A DNA stretch of 64,000 bases, from assembly GCA_963753105.1 (NCBI GenBank), contig CAVWBD010000001.1, positions 434,001 to 498,000 on the forward strand. The letters run 5' to 3'. The DNA comes from SZUA-36 sp963753105. GTDB taxonomy: Bacteria; Pseudomonadota; Gammaproteobacteria; Xanthomonadales; SZUA-36. Below the pieces are notes generated by a model that was not told the origin of the DNA, searched no databases, and was given only the letters and a program-made list of their open reading frames with translations. Below are positions 1 through 7,805 of the stretch, piece by piece. Position numbers and translations under genes: made by a program. Within the stretch, counting starts at the first letter, position 1; the number at the start of each line of letters is the position of its first letter.

Positions 1-231
1 GAAATCCTGCACCAGGGAGCTGACCTGCCCCATGGTTTGGCTGGCCTGTTCCAGCGCTGCTTCATTGTCCTTGTGGCTGACGCCACCCAAAAACAGGGTC
101 AGCATCAACAGAATCAGCAACACAAGCCCGGTTATCATCAACAGCAGGGGATTAAGACGCTCGAGATGTAATTTCTGCACCCAGGGCAGGCTGTTCAGGT
201 CTGTTTTTGCACTAATCGTTGGGGTTTTCAT
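1..231 (-). CDS. algC: Phosphomannomutase/phosphoglucomutase, membrane-anchored long form (N-terminal 77 residues only)
   Basis: Only the first 77 codons are in the window; the gene runs off the left edge. The protein opens MKTPTISAKTDLNSLPW and then has a strongly hydrophobic segment (about residues 30-52, PLLLMITGLVLLILLMLTLF), so it starts with a membrane anchor. The ATG overlaps the dut stop codon as ATGA, which indicates translational coupling. No catalytic domain is visible. The identity is inferred from context: in many gammaproteobacteria dut is followed directly by algC, and long AlgC forms carry an N-terminal membrane extension. AlgC interconverts mannose-6-P/mannose-1-P and glucose-6-P/glucose-1-P for exopolysaccharide and LPS. 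Another membrane protein cannot be excluded. Confidence 0.6.
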   Translation of the reverse strand, partial: MKTPTISAKTDLNSLPWVQKLHLERLNPLLLMITGLVLLILLMLTLFLGGVSHKDNEAALEQASQTMGQVSSLVQDF

Positions 232-698
232 TGGCGGCCCGTATGTCCGAATCCACCCGCGCCGCGTTCGCTTGTTTCGAACGCTTCCACGACTTTGAAA
301 TCAGCCATGACCACGGGTACAAAAACCAGTTGCGCGATGCGCATCCCGGTTTCAATTTCAAAAGCCCTGTCAGAACGGTTCCAGCAGGAAACATAGACCT
401 GGCCCTGGTAATCACTGTCAATCAGCCCCACCAGGTTTCCCAGCACCAATCCGTGCTTATGACCCAGCCCGGAGCGGGGCAAAATGACCGCAGCCATACC
501 GGGATTCGAAATATGCATGGCAAAACCGGTCGGAATCAACAGTGTTTCACCGGGCTGAATCATGGTATTGGTATCTACACAAGCCCGTAAATCCATGCCT
601 GCAGAACCATCGGTGGCATGCTCCGGTAAGGGGATTTCCTTACCCAGTCTCGGATCCAGTATTTTCAGTTGGACGTCTTTAATCCCTTGTTTGTCCAC
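228..698 (-). CDS. dut: Deoxyuridine 5'-triphosphate nucleotidohydrolase (dUTPase)
   Basis: Hydrolyses dUTP to dUMP and PPi, which keeps uracil out of DNA and feeds dTMP synthesis. The trimeric dUTPase motifs are present in order: DGSAGMDLRA (motif 1), LPRSGLGHKHGL (motif 2), GLIDSDYQGQV (motif 3), an IAQLVF segment, and a C-terminal GAGGFGHTGR glycine-rich arm (motif 5). I chose the GTG at 698 (156 aa, the family's usual length). A ribosome-binding AAGGA lies 7 nt upstream and a sigma70-like promoter sits just before it. The reading frame stays open upstream to 776, but that extension does not resemble dUTPase. The next gene, the presumed algC, overlaps the stop by 4 nt. The coaBC gene usually found immediately upstream is absent here. 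Confidence 0.93.
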   Translation of the reverse strand: MDKQGIKDVQLKILDPRLGKEIPLPEHATDGSAGMDLRACVDTNTMIQPGETLLIPTGFAMHISNPGMAAVILPRSGLGHKHGLVLGNLVGLIDSDYQGQVYVSCWNRSDRAFEIETGMRIAQLVFVPVVMADFKVVEAFETSERGAGGFGHTGRQ

Positions 699-718
699 GC
701 AACATCCTTTTTCAGTAC

Positions 719-746
719 GTATCAGCCGTGCGTTTCCATGTGTCAA
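719..746 (-). promoter_or_regulatory. Sigma70-like promoter of dut
   Basis: On the minus strand a perfect TTGACA (746-741) is followed after 16 bp by TGATAC (724-719). Transcription would start about 10-15 nt before the GTG at 698. The placement supports the shorter dut start. Seen by eye only. Confidence 0.5.
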
Positions 747-914
747 CGCGACAACACGGGCTTCATCAGCCAGCAATCATACCAAGCATCACGCTTGTAG
801 TCTGCAACACCCGGATGTGGCGGGGTTTTCCTACGTCCTTTAAGTATCCATACCGATATACGAAGCCTCATCCAGACAGCAACATGACAAGCGATACAAG
901 GATATGGGCAGAAC

Positions 915-1589
915 ATGACTACAGATCAACATGCCGTGGATGGCACCCGGCGACCAGGTGTGGCTGCTTTTAACCCCGCAGCGCTGTCAGACGCAAAGTT
1001 GCTCGGTCAATTGCTATACCGCGATCAATCGGAAAAACAGGGTGAGCGGCACGCCGGACAGTTATTGAGAAAATTCGGGGGGCTGCGCGGCCTGGTGATC
1101 GCCAGTCGCCAAGCTGCGGATGCCCGTAATGGTCTCGCTGAGCAAGACGCTGTGCAAATCCGCCTGGCGCACGAGTTGGTACGCAGACAGCTGCGACAGT
1201 CGCTGCAAAGAGGAGCTGCCCTGACCAGCCCGGCGATGACTGTGGAATACCTGCAGACCCTGTTACGGGACCGGCAAAGGGAAATATTCACCTGCCTGTT
1301 CTTGGACACCCGCCACCGGGTCATCGCGGCGGAAGATCTTTTCCAGGGTTCAATCGACGGGGCCTGTATCTATCCCAGGGTTGTCGCGGAAAGGGCATTG
1401 CGCTTGAGCGCCGCCGCAGTCATCGTGGCCCATAATCACCCGTCTGGCGTGAACGAACCAAGCCTGGCCGACCAGGCGATCACGCGCCGTCTGAAAGACG
1501 CCCTGTTGTTGTTGGAAATCCGCCTGCTGGATCATTTTGTGGTCGGTGACGGCCCGCCGGTTTCCATGGCGTCCAGAGGAATGTTGTGA
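915..1589 (+). CDS. radC: RadC family protein (JAB/MPN metallo-domain)
   Basis: 224-aa RadC/UPF0758 protein. The N-terminal helix-hairpin part (LSDAKLLGQLLYRD, then LLRKFGGLRGLV) is followed by the JAB/MPN domain, with GSIDGACIYPRVV and the zinc-binding signature HNHPSG-x5-SLADQA-IT near residues 168-185. The family's role is unsettled; the historical link to DNA repair in E. coli is not well supported, and a metal-dependent isopeptidase or nuclease-associated function is possible. It lacks the RPREKLL-like extreme N-terminus of most members, so it is slightly short or divergent there. It sits upstream of rpmB-rpmG as in E. coli. The SD in front of the ATG is weak. Confidence 0.9.
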   Translation: MTTDQHAVDGTRRPGVAAFNPAALSDAKLLGQLLYRDQSEKQGERHAGQLLRKFGGLRGLVIASRQAADARNGLAEQDAVQIRLAHELVRRQLRQSLQRGAALTSPAMTVEYLQTLLRDRQREIFTCLFLDTRHRVIAAEDLFQGSIDGACIYPRVVAERALRLSAAAVIVAHNHPSGVNEPSLADQAITRRLKDALLLLEIRLLDHFVVGDGPPVSMASRGML

Positions 1590-1647
1590 GCAAAGTGATT
1601 CATTTCACGACAAATCAGTAAAATGAAGCGTTTTAGGTGGAATTTGA

Positions 1648-1676
1648 TTGCATATTTGCGCTTATTGCGGTATAAA
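1648..1676 (+). promoter_or_regulatory. Promoter of rpmB-rpmG
   Basis: TTGCAT (1648-1653), a 17-bp spacer and TATAAA (1671-1676) give a good sigma70-type match, with transcription expected near 1683, about 34 nt before the rpmB ATG. Confidence 0.55.
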
Positions 1677-1716
1677 GTGCGGCTCATTTTTGATAGCACA
1701 GTAATGGAATAGTCCA

Positions 1717-1953
1717 ATGTCCAGAGTTTGTCAGGTAACGGGTAAACGCCCGGTTTCCGGTAACAACGTGTCGCACTCCAACATCAAGACCAAGCGACGC
1801 TTTTTACCCAACATCCACCACCACCGTTTCTGGGTGGAAAGTGAGAACCGTTGGGTTCGTTTGCGTGTCTCCACCAAGGGGCTGCGTATCATTGACAAGA
1901 AAGGCATCGATGCCGTTTTGACCGACATGCGCGCACGTGGCGAAAAGGTCTGA
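1717..1953 (+). CDS. rpmB: 50S ribosomal protein L28
   Basis: 78 aa, the usual length. It begins MSRVCQVTGKRPVSGNNVSH, the standard L28 N-terminus, and continues with the N-I-K-T-K-R-R-F-L-P-N segment and C-terminal RLRVSTKGLRIIDKKG. It is a structural protein of the large ribosomal subunit. It has its own promoter and is followed 11 nt later by rpmG, the conserved two-gene operon. Confidence 0.98.
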   Translation: MSRVCQVTGKRPVSGNNVSHSNIKTKRRFLPNIHHHRFWVESENRWVRLRVSTKGLRIIDKKGIDAVLTDMRARGEKV

Positions 1954-1964
1954 GGAGCTAAATC

Positions 1965-2132
1965 ATGGCTAAATCAGCAAGAGATAAAATCCGCCTGGTA
2001 TCTTCTGAAGGTACCGGTCACTTTTACACCACGGACAAGAACAAGAAGAACATGCCCAAAAAGATGGAGATCAAGAAGTACGATCCCGTTGCCCGCAAGC
2101 ATGTGATGTACAAGGAAGCCAAGATCAAGTAA
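1965..2132 (+). CDS. rpmG: 50S ribosomal protein L33
   Basis: 55 aa: MAKSARDKIRLVSSEGTGHF...YDPVARKHVMYKEAKIK. It matches the cysteine-free (zinc-independent) L33 of gammaproteobacteria; where zinc-type L33 has CxxC pairs this protein has none. The ATG is preceded by GAGGAG at 1952-1957. It is the second gene of the rpmB operon and ends 24 nt before a strong intrinsic terminator. Confidence 0.98.
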   Translation: MAKSARDKIRLVSSEGTGHFYTTDKNKKNMPKKMEIKKYDPVARKHVMYKEAKIK

Positions 2133-2155
2133 GACGATTTTTGGTACTGATTGAG

Positions 2156-2182
2156 AAAACCCGCTCTTGCAGCGGGTTTTTT
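2156..2182 (+). terminator. Rho-independent terminator of rpmB-rpmG
   Basis: AAAACCCGCT, loop cttgc, AGCGGGTTTT followed by further T residues: a 10-bp stem with U-tract directly after rpmG. Confidence 0.9.
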
Positions 2183-2246
2183 ATGTACAGGATGTACGGT
2201 AGATCGCAATAGAGCACAGGGAAGTGTGGTGCGATCCGCGGGCTGG

Positions 2247-2347
2247 GCAGGGATTGTTCCCGACAATCCCTCGCATTTCCTCCGTCCCTGGAGGTCCGCA
2301 GGGATTGTTCCCGACAATCCTCTGCATTTCCTCCGTCCCTGGAGGTC
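2247..2347 (+). repeat. Two tandem 50-bp copies of a dispersed palindromic repeat core
   Basis: Copy 1 spans 2247-2296 and copy 2 spans 2298-2347, one base apart. Each begins GCAGGGATTGTTCCC and ends CCCTGGAGGTC. Inside is a small hairpin, GGATTGT/ACAATCC around TTCCCG. The same 50-bp core recurs at 25370-25419 (same strand) and 37021-37070 (opposite strand), where it is embedded in a longer unit. Here only the core and the following CAGATG are shared. The repeat fills the gap between convergent rpmG and hyuA. Confidence 0.85.
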
Positions 2348-2398
2348 AGATGCAATGGAGCGGAGAAAGATGAGAGCTTGATGTTCCGTTGCTTTTCT

Positions 2399-4381
2399 TC
2401 AGCGCTTTAACTGCAAAAACAGGTTCCCCCATTCATCCGCTTCGACCACCCAACCCGGCTTTATCCATGCGGTCGCAGCTGATTCTGTTACCAGTAGCGG
2501 CCCCGGTATCGATTCTCCGGCCATTAAGGCGCCACGATGATACATCGGCACGTCTTGTGCCAACTCGGGCATGTAAATCATTTCACCCGGTAACACTTCC
2601 CCATACACCGGCTTGATGTCAACCGATCGCAAAACGGCCGGCGCCCGGGCGCCCAGGCGGATATTCACCAGTTCAACCACCTGCGGCAGTCTCAATCCAC
2701 TGGCTTTTTCGTGCGCCTCATGAAAAGCCTGCGCATGTGCGCTGCCACTCTTCCAGTTGACGGGAATGGTCGCGCTCTGACCCTGGTAGCGCAATTCAAG
2801 CTGGTGTCTGAAGCGGATGTCCCCCGGTGCGCAACCTTCTGCAATCAATTGCGCCGCCGCTTGTGCCTCCAGTGCCTGGAAGTTGTCTGCGATTTCCTCA
2901 TCGGCCAGGCTGTCCAGGGGTTTCAAAACAGCCCTGGACAACTCCCGCCCCGGCTCACTGACCAGCATGCCAACGGCTGAGAGCACCCCGGAGCGGGCCG
3001 GGATGATAATCCGGTTCATGTTCAGCAATTCGGCCAGGTCACAGGCGTGTAAACCACCGGCGCCGCCAAAACATAACAGTGCGTAGTCGGCCGGGTCGTA
3101 ACCGCGCTCGACCGATATCACTCTCAACGCCCTGGCCATGTGCTCATTGGCCATACGCACGACACCGCGGGCTGCCTCCAGGACATCACAATCCATATCC
3201 TGCGCCAGTTGCACCATTGCTTTTGCTGCTGAGGGCACATCCAGTGGCAAATATCCGCCCAACAAGGTCTGGCCCGGTATCCGGCCCAACACCACGTTAG
3301 CGTCGGTGACGGTGACCTGTTGTCCACCCTGGTTATAGCAAACCGGTCCGGGACTGGCGCCTGCCGATTCCGGACCCACCAGCAGCATGCCGGCCCGGTC
3401 CACACGGGCAATCGAACCACCACCGGCGCCGATGGTATGTATATCCACCGAGGGGATCGATAACGGCCAGTCACCGATCCTGCTCTGGTTCGTCAAGGGT
3501 ATGTCACCATTGAGCAGGGCTACGTCAGTCGAGGTGCCACCCATATCAAAGCTCATCAGCTTTGGTGTTTCGGCCTGCCTGGCCAGGCTGCGTGCTGCCG
3601 CCAGGCCGCCCGCGGGACCGGACAACAGTAGTCGCACTGCCTGCCCGGCCGCCTGCTCGGCCGCAATGGTCGTGCCGGCGCTTTGCATAACCGCGATACC
3701 GGCCTTGGGTAAACGGTTCTGCAGGCGTCCCAGGTAGCCTGATATTACCGGACCCACACTGGCGTTCAGCCAGGTCGCCATACCCCGTTCATACTCCCTG
3801 ACCTCGGGCAATATGTCGCTGGAACAGGAAACAAACCAGTCATCACCCAATTGCGCGGCGATATTCTTTTCCTCCTGTGGACGCAGGAATGAGAACAACA
3901 GGTTGATGGCCACGGATTCAACCCCCTGGGTTCTGAGATTGGCAACGAGTTGTTCCAGCTCGGTTTCATCCGCCTGGTTGAGCAAACCGCCATCGGCAGC
4001 GATACGTGTGGAAACCTCGAAACAGCATTCGTGGGGTACGGGCGGGCTAAGTTCCGGCTGTTGCAGTTGGTATACCTGCTGGCGTTCCTGTCTCCCCAGT
4101 GTCAGTACATCGGAAAACCCCGTGGATGTGACATAAGCGACCCGTGCCCCCTTGCCTTCCAGCACCGCGTTGGTGCCCACCGTGGTGCCGTGAATGATCT
4201 GCAATGGAACATCCTGCAAGCCGAGCTTTTCCAGGCCTGCGACGATCGGCCCTGACGGATCAGCCGGATCGGACAGTATCTTGCATTGCCGGATGCCTTG
4301 CGTCTCGCCGCTACGTTCAACCACGACGATGTCGGTAAAAGTACCACCGGTATCGATACCAATGAGTGTCATGTCGTCCAT
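2399..4381 (-). CDS. hyuA: Hydantoinase/oxoprolinase family protein (HyuA-like subunit)
   Basis: About 660 aa. The N-terminal Hydant_A_N domain starts at once (TLIGIDTGGTFTDIVVV, an acetate/sugar-kinase-like ATP-binding fold). The hydantoinase_A domain follows, with LLSGPAGGLAAA, FDMGGTSTDVALL, TIGAGGGSIA and PGPVCYNQGG. Known family members are the ATP-dependent N-methylhydantoinase and 5-oxoprolinase A subunits, which usually need a HyuB partner; none is adjacent, so substrate and activity are undefined. The frame is open to 4633, but the family begins at MDDMTLIG, so I placed the start at 4381 (4372 is also possible). This leaves an 82-bp intergenic region with divergent mutM. Confidence 0.88.
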   Translation of the reverse strand: MDDMTLIGIDTGGTFTDIVVVERSGETQGIRQCKILSDPADPSGPIVAGLEKLGLQDVPLQIIHGTTVGTNAVLEGKGARVAYVTSTGFSDVLTLGRQERQQVYQLQQPELSPPVPHECCFEVSTRIAADGGLLNQADETELEQLVANLRTQGVESVAINLLFSFLRPQEEKNIAAQLGDDWFVSCSSDILPEVREYERGMATWLNASVGPVISGYLGRLQNRLPKAGIAVMQSAGTTIAAEQAAGQAVRLLLSGPAGGLAAARSLARQAETPKLMSFDMGGTSTDVALLNGDIPLTNQSRIGDWPLSIPSVDIHTIGAGGGSIARVDRAGMLLVGPESAGASPGPVCYNQGGQQVTVTDANVVLGRIPGQTLLGGYLPLDVPSAAKAMVQLAQDMDCDVLEAARGVVRMANEHMARALRVISVERGYDPADYALLCFGGAGGLHACDLAELLNMNRIIIPARSGVLSAVGMLVSEPGRELSRAVLKPLDSLADEEIADNFQALEAQAAAQLIAEGCAPGDIRFRHQLELRYQGQSATIPVNWKSGSAHAQAFHEAHEKASGLRLPQVVELVNIRLGARAPAVLRSVDIKPVYGEVLPGEMIYMPELAQDVPMYHRGALMAGESIPGPLLVTESAATAWIKPGWVVEADEWGNLFLQLKR

Positions 4382-4463
4382 AAAGGCGGATGCTACCACT
4401 AGTTGTGGTACGGGACAGTACACCAGGTTGACAATGCTGCTTATTCGACAGCATGCTTGGCGC

Positions 4464-5276
4464 ATGCCTGAACTACCCGAAGTCGAGACCACCCTCAGGG
4501 GGATCCAGCCATATCTTGTGAACCAGCAGATCAGCCGCATCAACGTGCGTGAAACGAGGTTACGCTGGTTGGTGACGGCCGATATATCCAAAGCCGAGGG
4601 GCAGGCGGTCACCCACTTGAGCCGACGGGGCAAATACCTGTTGTTGCACCTGACTCACGGTGGGTTGCTGATACACCTCGGCATGTCGGGTTCCCTGCGT
4701 GTACTGGCGGAATTTGCGGTGCCGGGGAAACACGATCATTTTGATATTGAACTGGAAGACGGTTGTTGTATTCGCTTCAATGATCCACGTCGTTTCGGTG
4801 CCTTGTTGTGGGCCGAAAAAGACATGCAACAACACCCCTTGTTGAGAAACCTGGGACCGGAACCCCTGTCCGCGGATTTCACCGCTGATTACCTATACGC
4901 TCGCTCAGGCGGAAGACGCCTGGCAGTCAAGAATTTCATCATGGATGGGCATGTCGTGGTGGGTGTTGGTAATATCTACGCATCTGAAGCGCTGTTCATG
5001 GCCGGTATCCACCCAAACCGCCAGGCCGGGCGTATCTCCCGTCAACGCTACGCGGGACTGGTAGAGGCCATCCGGGATGTGCTGGAACGGGCCATACACC
5101 AGGGCGGTACCACCCTGCGTGATTTCACGGGTTCTGACGGTGCACCTGGTTACTTCGCCCGGGAATTGCTGGTTTACGACCGTGCCGGTAAGGGTTGTTT
5201 TCAATGCAACTCACCCATTAAGCAAAAGGTGATCGGGCAGCGGTCCAGTTATTACTGCGCGGTTTGTCAACATTAA
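4464..5276 (+). CDS. mutM: Formamidopyrimidine-DNA glycosylase (Fpg/MutM)
   Basis: Bifunctional base-excision repair glycosylase/AP lyase that removes 8-oxoguanine and FapyG. At 270 aa it is the usual length. It begins MPELPEVETTLRGI, and the catalytic Pro2 and Glu3 fix the start at 4464. The beta-turn lysine lies in RRGKYLLL (about residue 57). The C-terminal zinc finger reads CFQCNSPIKQKVIGQRSSYY-CAVCQ, with four cysteines. It is divergent from the hydantoinase gene and has no obvious operon partner. Confidence 0.96.
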   Translation: MPELPEVETTLRGIQPYLVNQQISRINVRETRLRWLVTADISKAEGQAVTHLSRRGKYLLLHLTHGGLLIHLGMSGSLRVLAEFAVPGKHDHFDIELEDGCCIRFNDPRRFGALLWAEKDMQQHPLLRNLGPEPLSADFTADYLYARSGGRRLAVKNFIMDGHVVVGVGNIYASEALFMAGIHPNRQAGRISRQRYAGLVEAIRDVLERAIHQGGTTLRDFTGSDGAPGYFARELLVYDRAGKGCFQCNSPIKQKVIGQRSSYYCAVCQH

Positions 5277-5345
5277 ACAGGTCTCTTAATCACATTCGCG
5301 ACCAGCAAAGCTGGTCCCTCCTACAATTACCACACGCATAGGACT

Positions 5346-6515
5346 ATGATGCGGAAAACGAAATCCGACAGGGAAACAGCCGTGAAAAAATCAACGCTGT
5401 GCGTGCGCGCCGGTACCCAGCCTGACAAGAATATGGGTGGCCTGAACACCCCGTTACAACCCTCCAGCGCGATCGAATACCTGGATGACGAGGTCCGTTA
5501 TCCACGATACTTCAATACTCTCAACCACCAGGTCGTGGCGGACAAGATGTGTGCATTGGAGGGCGCCGAGGCTGGACTGGTGACCAGTTCCGGTATGGCG
5601 GCCATTGCCGGTATCCTGTTTGGCCTGCTCAATGGCGGCGACCACGTGGTTTTGACCGAAGGTCTGTACGGCGGCACCTATGCGCTGGTGGCCGGAGAAC
5701 TGGAAAAACTCGGTATCGCTTACAGTTTTGCAGCACCGGATGCGGCCGCGCTCGAAGCCGCGGTGACCACGCATACCCGCATGGTCTTTGTCGAGTCCCC
5801 CAGCAACCCCTTGTTGAGCGTGGTCGACCTGGCGGCCGTCTCGTCGTTTGCAAAAAAACACGACATCATCACGGCCATCGACAACACCTTTGCCTCCCCC
5901 GTGCTGCAGAACCCGCTGCAGCACGGCTTTGACCTCGTTATGCACAGCGGCACCAAGTACCTGGGCGGACACAGTGACCTGTGTTGCGGAACCGTCAATG
6001 GCCCCGCAGAACTGATCGCCCGGGTGCGCGACTACTCCACCAACCACGGCGGGTGCCTGAACGCACAGGCCTGTTACCTGCTGGAACGCAGCCTCAAAAC
6101 CCTGGATTTGAGGGTCAGACGCCAGAGTGACAACGCCACTGTCATCGCCGCTGCGCTGGACGCTGCGGGGGGCATCAAGCGGGTCTATTACCCGGGTCTT
6201 GAAAGCCACCCGGGGCATGAGGTTGCGCTGCGCCAGATGTGTGGTTTCGGTGGCATGTTGTCCTTTGAACTGGCTGACAACATCGATCCCATGCAATACC
6301 TGCGCCGGCTGCGCATGGTCACCTGCGCGATCAGCCTCGGCGGGGTTGAAACCACGATCTGCCAACCGGTCATGACCTCACATGCAAAGATGGATGATGT
6401 TGAACGTCAGCGGTTGGGTATCACGGACGGATTGCTGAGGCTATCGGTTGGTATCGAGGATACCCAAGACATTCTCGACGATCTGTTGCAAGCGTTGGGT
6501 AAAAAGGACGGATAG
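5346..6515 (+). CDS. Cys/Met-metabolism PLP-dependent enzyme (cystathionine/methionine gamma-lyase family)
   Basis: 389-aa fold-type I PLP enzyme of the trans-sulfuration family. Visible features are TSSGMAAIAGILFGLL, ESPSNPLLSVVDL, AIDNTFASPVLQNPLQ and the PLP lysine in VMHSGTKYLGGHSD (about residue 208). The family includes cystathionine gamma-synthase/lyase, methionine gamma-lyase and O-succinylhomoserine sulfhydrylase; the reaction cannot be chosen by eye. The start is uncertain: ATG 5346, ATG 5349 (AGGA 5 nt upstream) and GTG 5382 (AGGGA 7 nt upstream) are all credible. The last two codons and the stop lie in a 22-bp sequence shared with the end of the second IS91-like copy, so the 3' end was apparently rewritten by the IS insertion. 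Confidence 0.85.
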   Translation: MMRKTKSDRETAVKKSTLCVRAGTQPDKNMGGLNTPLQPSSAIEYLDDEVRYPRYFNTLNHQVVADKMCALEGAEAGLVTSSGMAAIAGILFGLLNGGDHVVLTEGLYGGTYALVAGELEKLGIAYSFAAPDAAALEAAVTTHTRMVFVESPSNPLLSVVDLAAVSSFAKKHDIITAIDNTFASPVLQNPLQHGFDLVMHSGTKYLGGHSDLCCGTVNGPAELIARVRDYSTNHGGCLNAQACYLLERSLKTLDLRVRRQSDNATVIAAALDAAGGIKRVYYPGLESHPGHEVALRQMCGFGGMLSFELADNIDPMQYLRRLRMVTCAISLGGVETTICQPVMTSHAKMDDVERQRLGITDGLLRLSVGIEDTQDILDDLLQALGKKDG

Positions 6516-7576
6516 GAAGTATAAAGCACAGATTTACCCCTCGCCAAAAGCACCTGCCCCGGTTGAATGGCTGCAACATGCCTGAAATTGCCATCGGCCG
6601 TTACCAGCATGCCTGAATAATACAATCCAGGGGCGGTTGATCCTCTCCCCAGACACCTTCATGACACCACAACCGGCCGCAGGCCGAACGCCACCCCGGG
6701 GATTCCTCCTCTGCCCCACCATCAAACCAGTTCCAACACTCCCGCGGTCCGTGGCGGCGGGCCACGCGCCTCCGGCTCCGCACCTTCTTCTCGCCCCCGC
6801 ACATGCCGCAGGATTCTTCGGATCAACTGCGGCTCCTCGATACAGGCAATGACCCGCAGCTTCCCGCCGCAATCCGGGCACGTCTCGATATCGATGGCAA
6901 ACACCCTTTTCAGACGTTGCATCCAGCTCAACGGCGCCGGTGGTTTGTCGGCATCCACCCGATGTTGCCTGTGGCGTGCGACGACCCCTGCCCGGTGTTT
7001 GAAATTTGGTGCAAATACCCCGTGGAAGCGTGTGAGGTTTAGTCGGGGTCTTGGTACCAGCGCCGCCAGGCGCGCCAAAAAATCCAGCGGTTCCAGCACC
7101 ACATGGGTCGAACCGTCCCGGAACGGCTGGCGGTAACGGTAAACCACCCGCCCGCTGTTATCAGTGGACAGGCGCTTTAACGCAATGGGCGGACGCGCAA
7201 TGTAACGGCACAGGCGTTCCAGTTTGCCTCGTTGCCAAGCTTCGCAGACCGTACCCGCGTGTAGCGAAAAACCAACGATCGCGGCCACCAGCCCGGTGCC
7301 AGCCGCCTCATCCAACGGCGGCACACTGTACAGTGTCAGCGCCTGGCGCCCGGCGTGTGGACCGATGGCGATGCGGTAGTTGATCGAGGCTGCCTGGAGT
7401 TGGTCGAGGGCGGAACCCATTTCCATATCCAGGAAGGGTTGTGGCTCATCCGCAATCAACAGACCGCGCCGTTCCAGCAGCCGCGCCACCCGGCCGCTAA
7501 GCGCGTGCAGCAAATGCACCAGGTCGTCGCGGCACGGGCGGCGGGCGCGGTGAAAGGCAGCGCTGCATCCGCTTGA
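6507..7576 (-). mobile_element. Truncated IS91-family insertion sequence, copy 1
   Basis: Right end (oriIS side, 3' of the transposase) starts at GACGGATAGGAAGTATAAAG, the same 20 bases found at the edge of copy 2 (9923). Its reverse complement contains CTTCCTAT, a core I recall from oriIS ends of IS91/ISCR elements. It carries only the C-terminal part of the transposase, and the upstream half is missing where it abuts an integrase fragment. Copy 1 and copy 2 are closely similar through the transposase (for example 6890-7130 versus 10300-10545) but differ in the 3' non-coding part. The left boundary (about 7540-7576) is approximate. Confidence 0.75.
6722..7519 (-). pseudogene. IS91-family transposase, C-terminal fragment
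   Basis: 265 codons open in frame, covering the C-terminal part of an IS91/IS801-type transposase: RLCRYIARPPIALKRLS, GRVVYRYRQPFRDGSTHVV, RLNLTRFHGVFAPN, and a small CPDCGGKLRVIA zinc-ribbon-like segment. Family enzymes are HUH single-strand transposases. The N-terminal zinc-binding region and the HUH catalytic motif are missing here, so it cannot be active. It is closely related to the copy at 10137-11299. Confidence 0.8.
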
Positions 7577-7767
7577 TCTTCAGACGGGTAGTGGGCGAGG
7601 CCAAGCTGTCAGACATTTGCATCCACGATATCCGGCGCACTGCGATCACGAATGCGAGAAAGGAAGGCCGGCGGGACCAGGAGTTCAGTCTACACATAAC
7701 AGACTCAGAGGCCAATACCTACGTGGTTGAGATTCCGAAGGTGAGGCCGTTGGAGTCCATGAAGTGA
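7573..7767 (+). pseudogene. Tyrosine recombinase (phage-type integrase) C-terminal remnant
   Basis: About 65 codons read LSDICIHDIRRTAITNARKE and continue to NTYVVEIPKVRPLESMK. This fits the C-terminal catalytic part of a tyrosine recombinase: an HxxRR box followed by a decayed second-histidine box (here LHITDSEAN) and a candidate nucleophilic tyrosine in NTYVVEIP. The N-terminal two thirds are missing at the junction with the IS91 remnant. It suggests that an integrative element once lay here. Short and degenerate, so moderate confidence. Confidence 0.5.
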
Positions 7768-7805
7768 GTATGTCGAATATCGCAATTTCTGTAATGAGCT
7801 TTAAT

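Noticed and set aside
2247..2347. CRISPR-like direct repeats
   Set aside because: Only two 50-bp copies separated by one base, with no spacers and no cas genes; the same core is dispersed elsewhere as a palindromic repeat.
5454..6365. 303-codon open frame antisense to the PLP enzyme gene
   Set aside because: It lies entirely inside a clear conserved gene on the other strand, has a low-complexity composition typical of mirror frames in GC-rich genes, and shows no family motifs.
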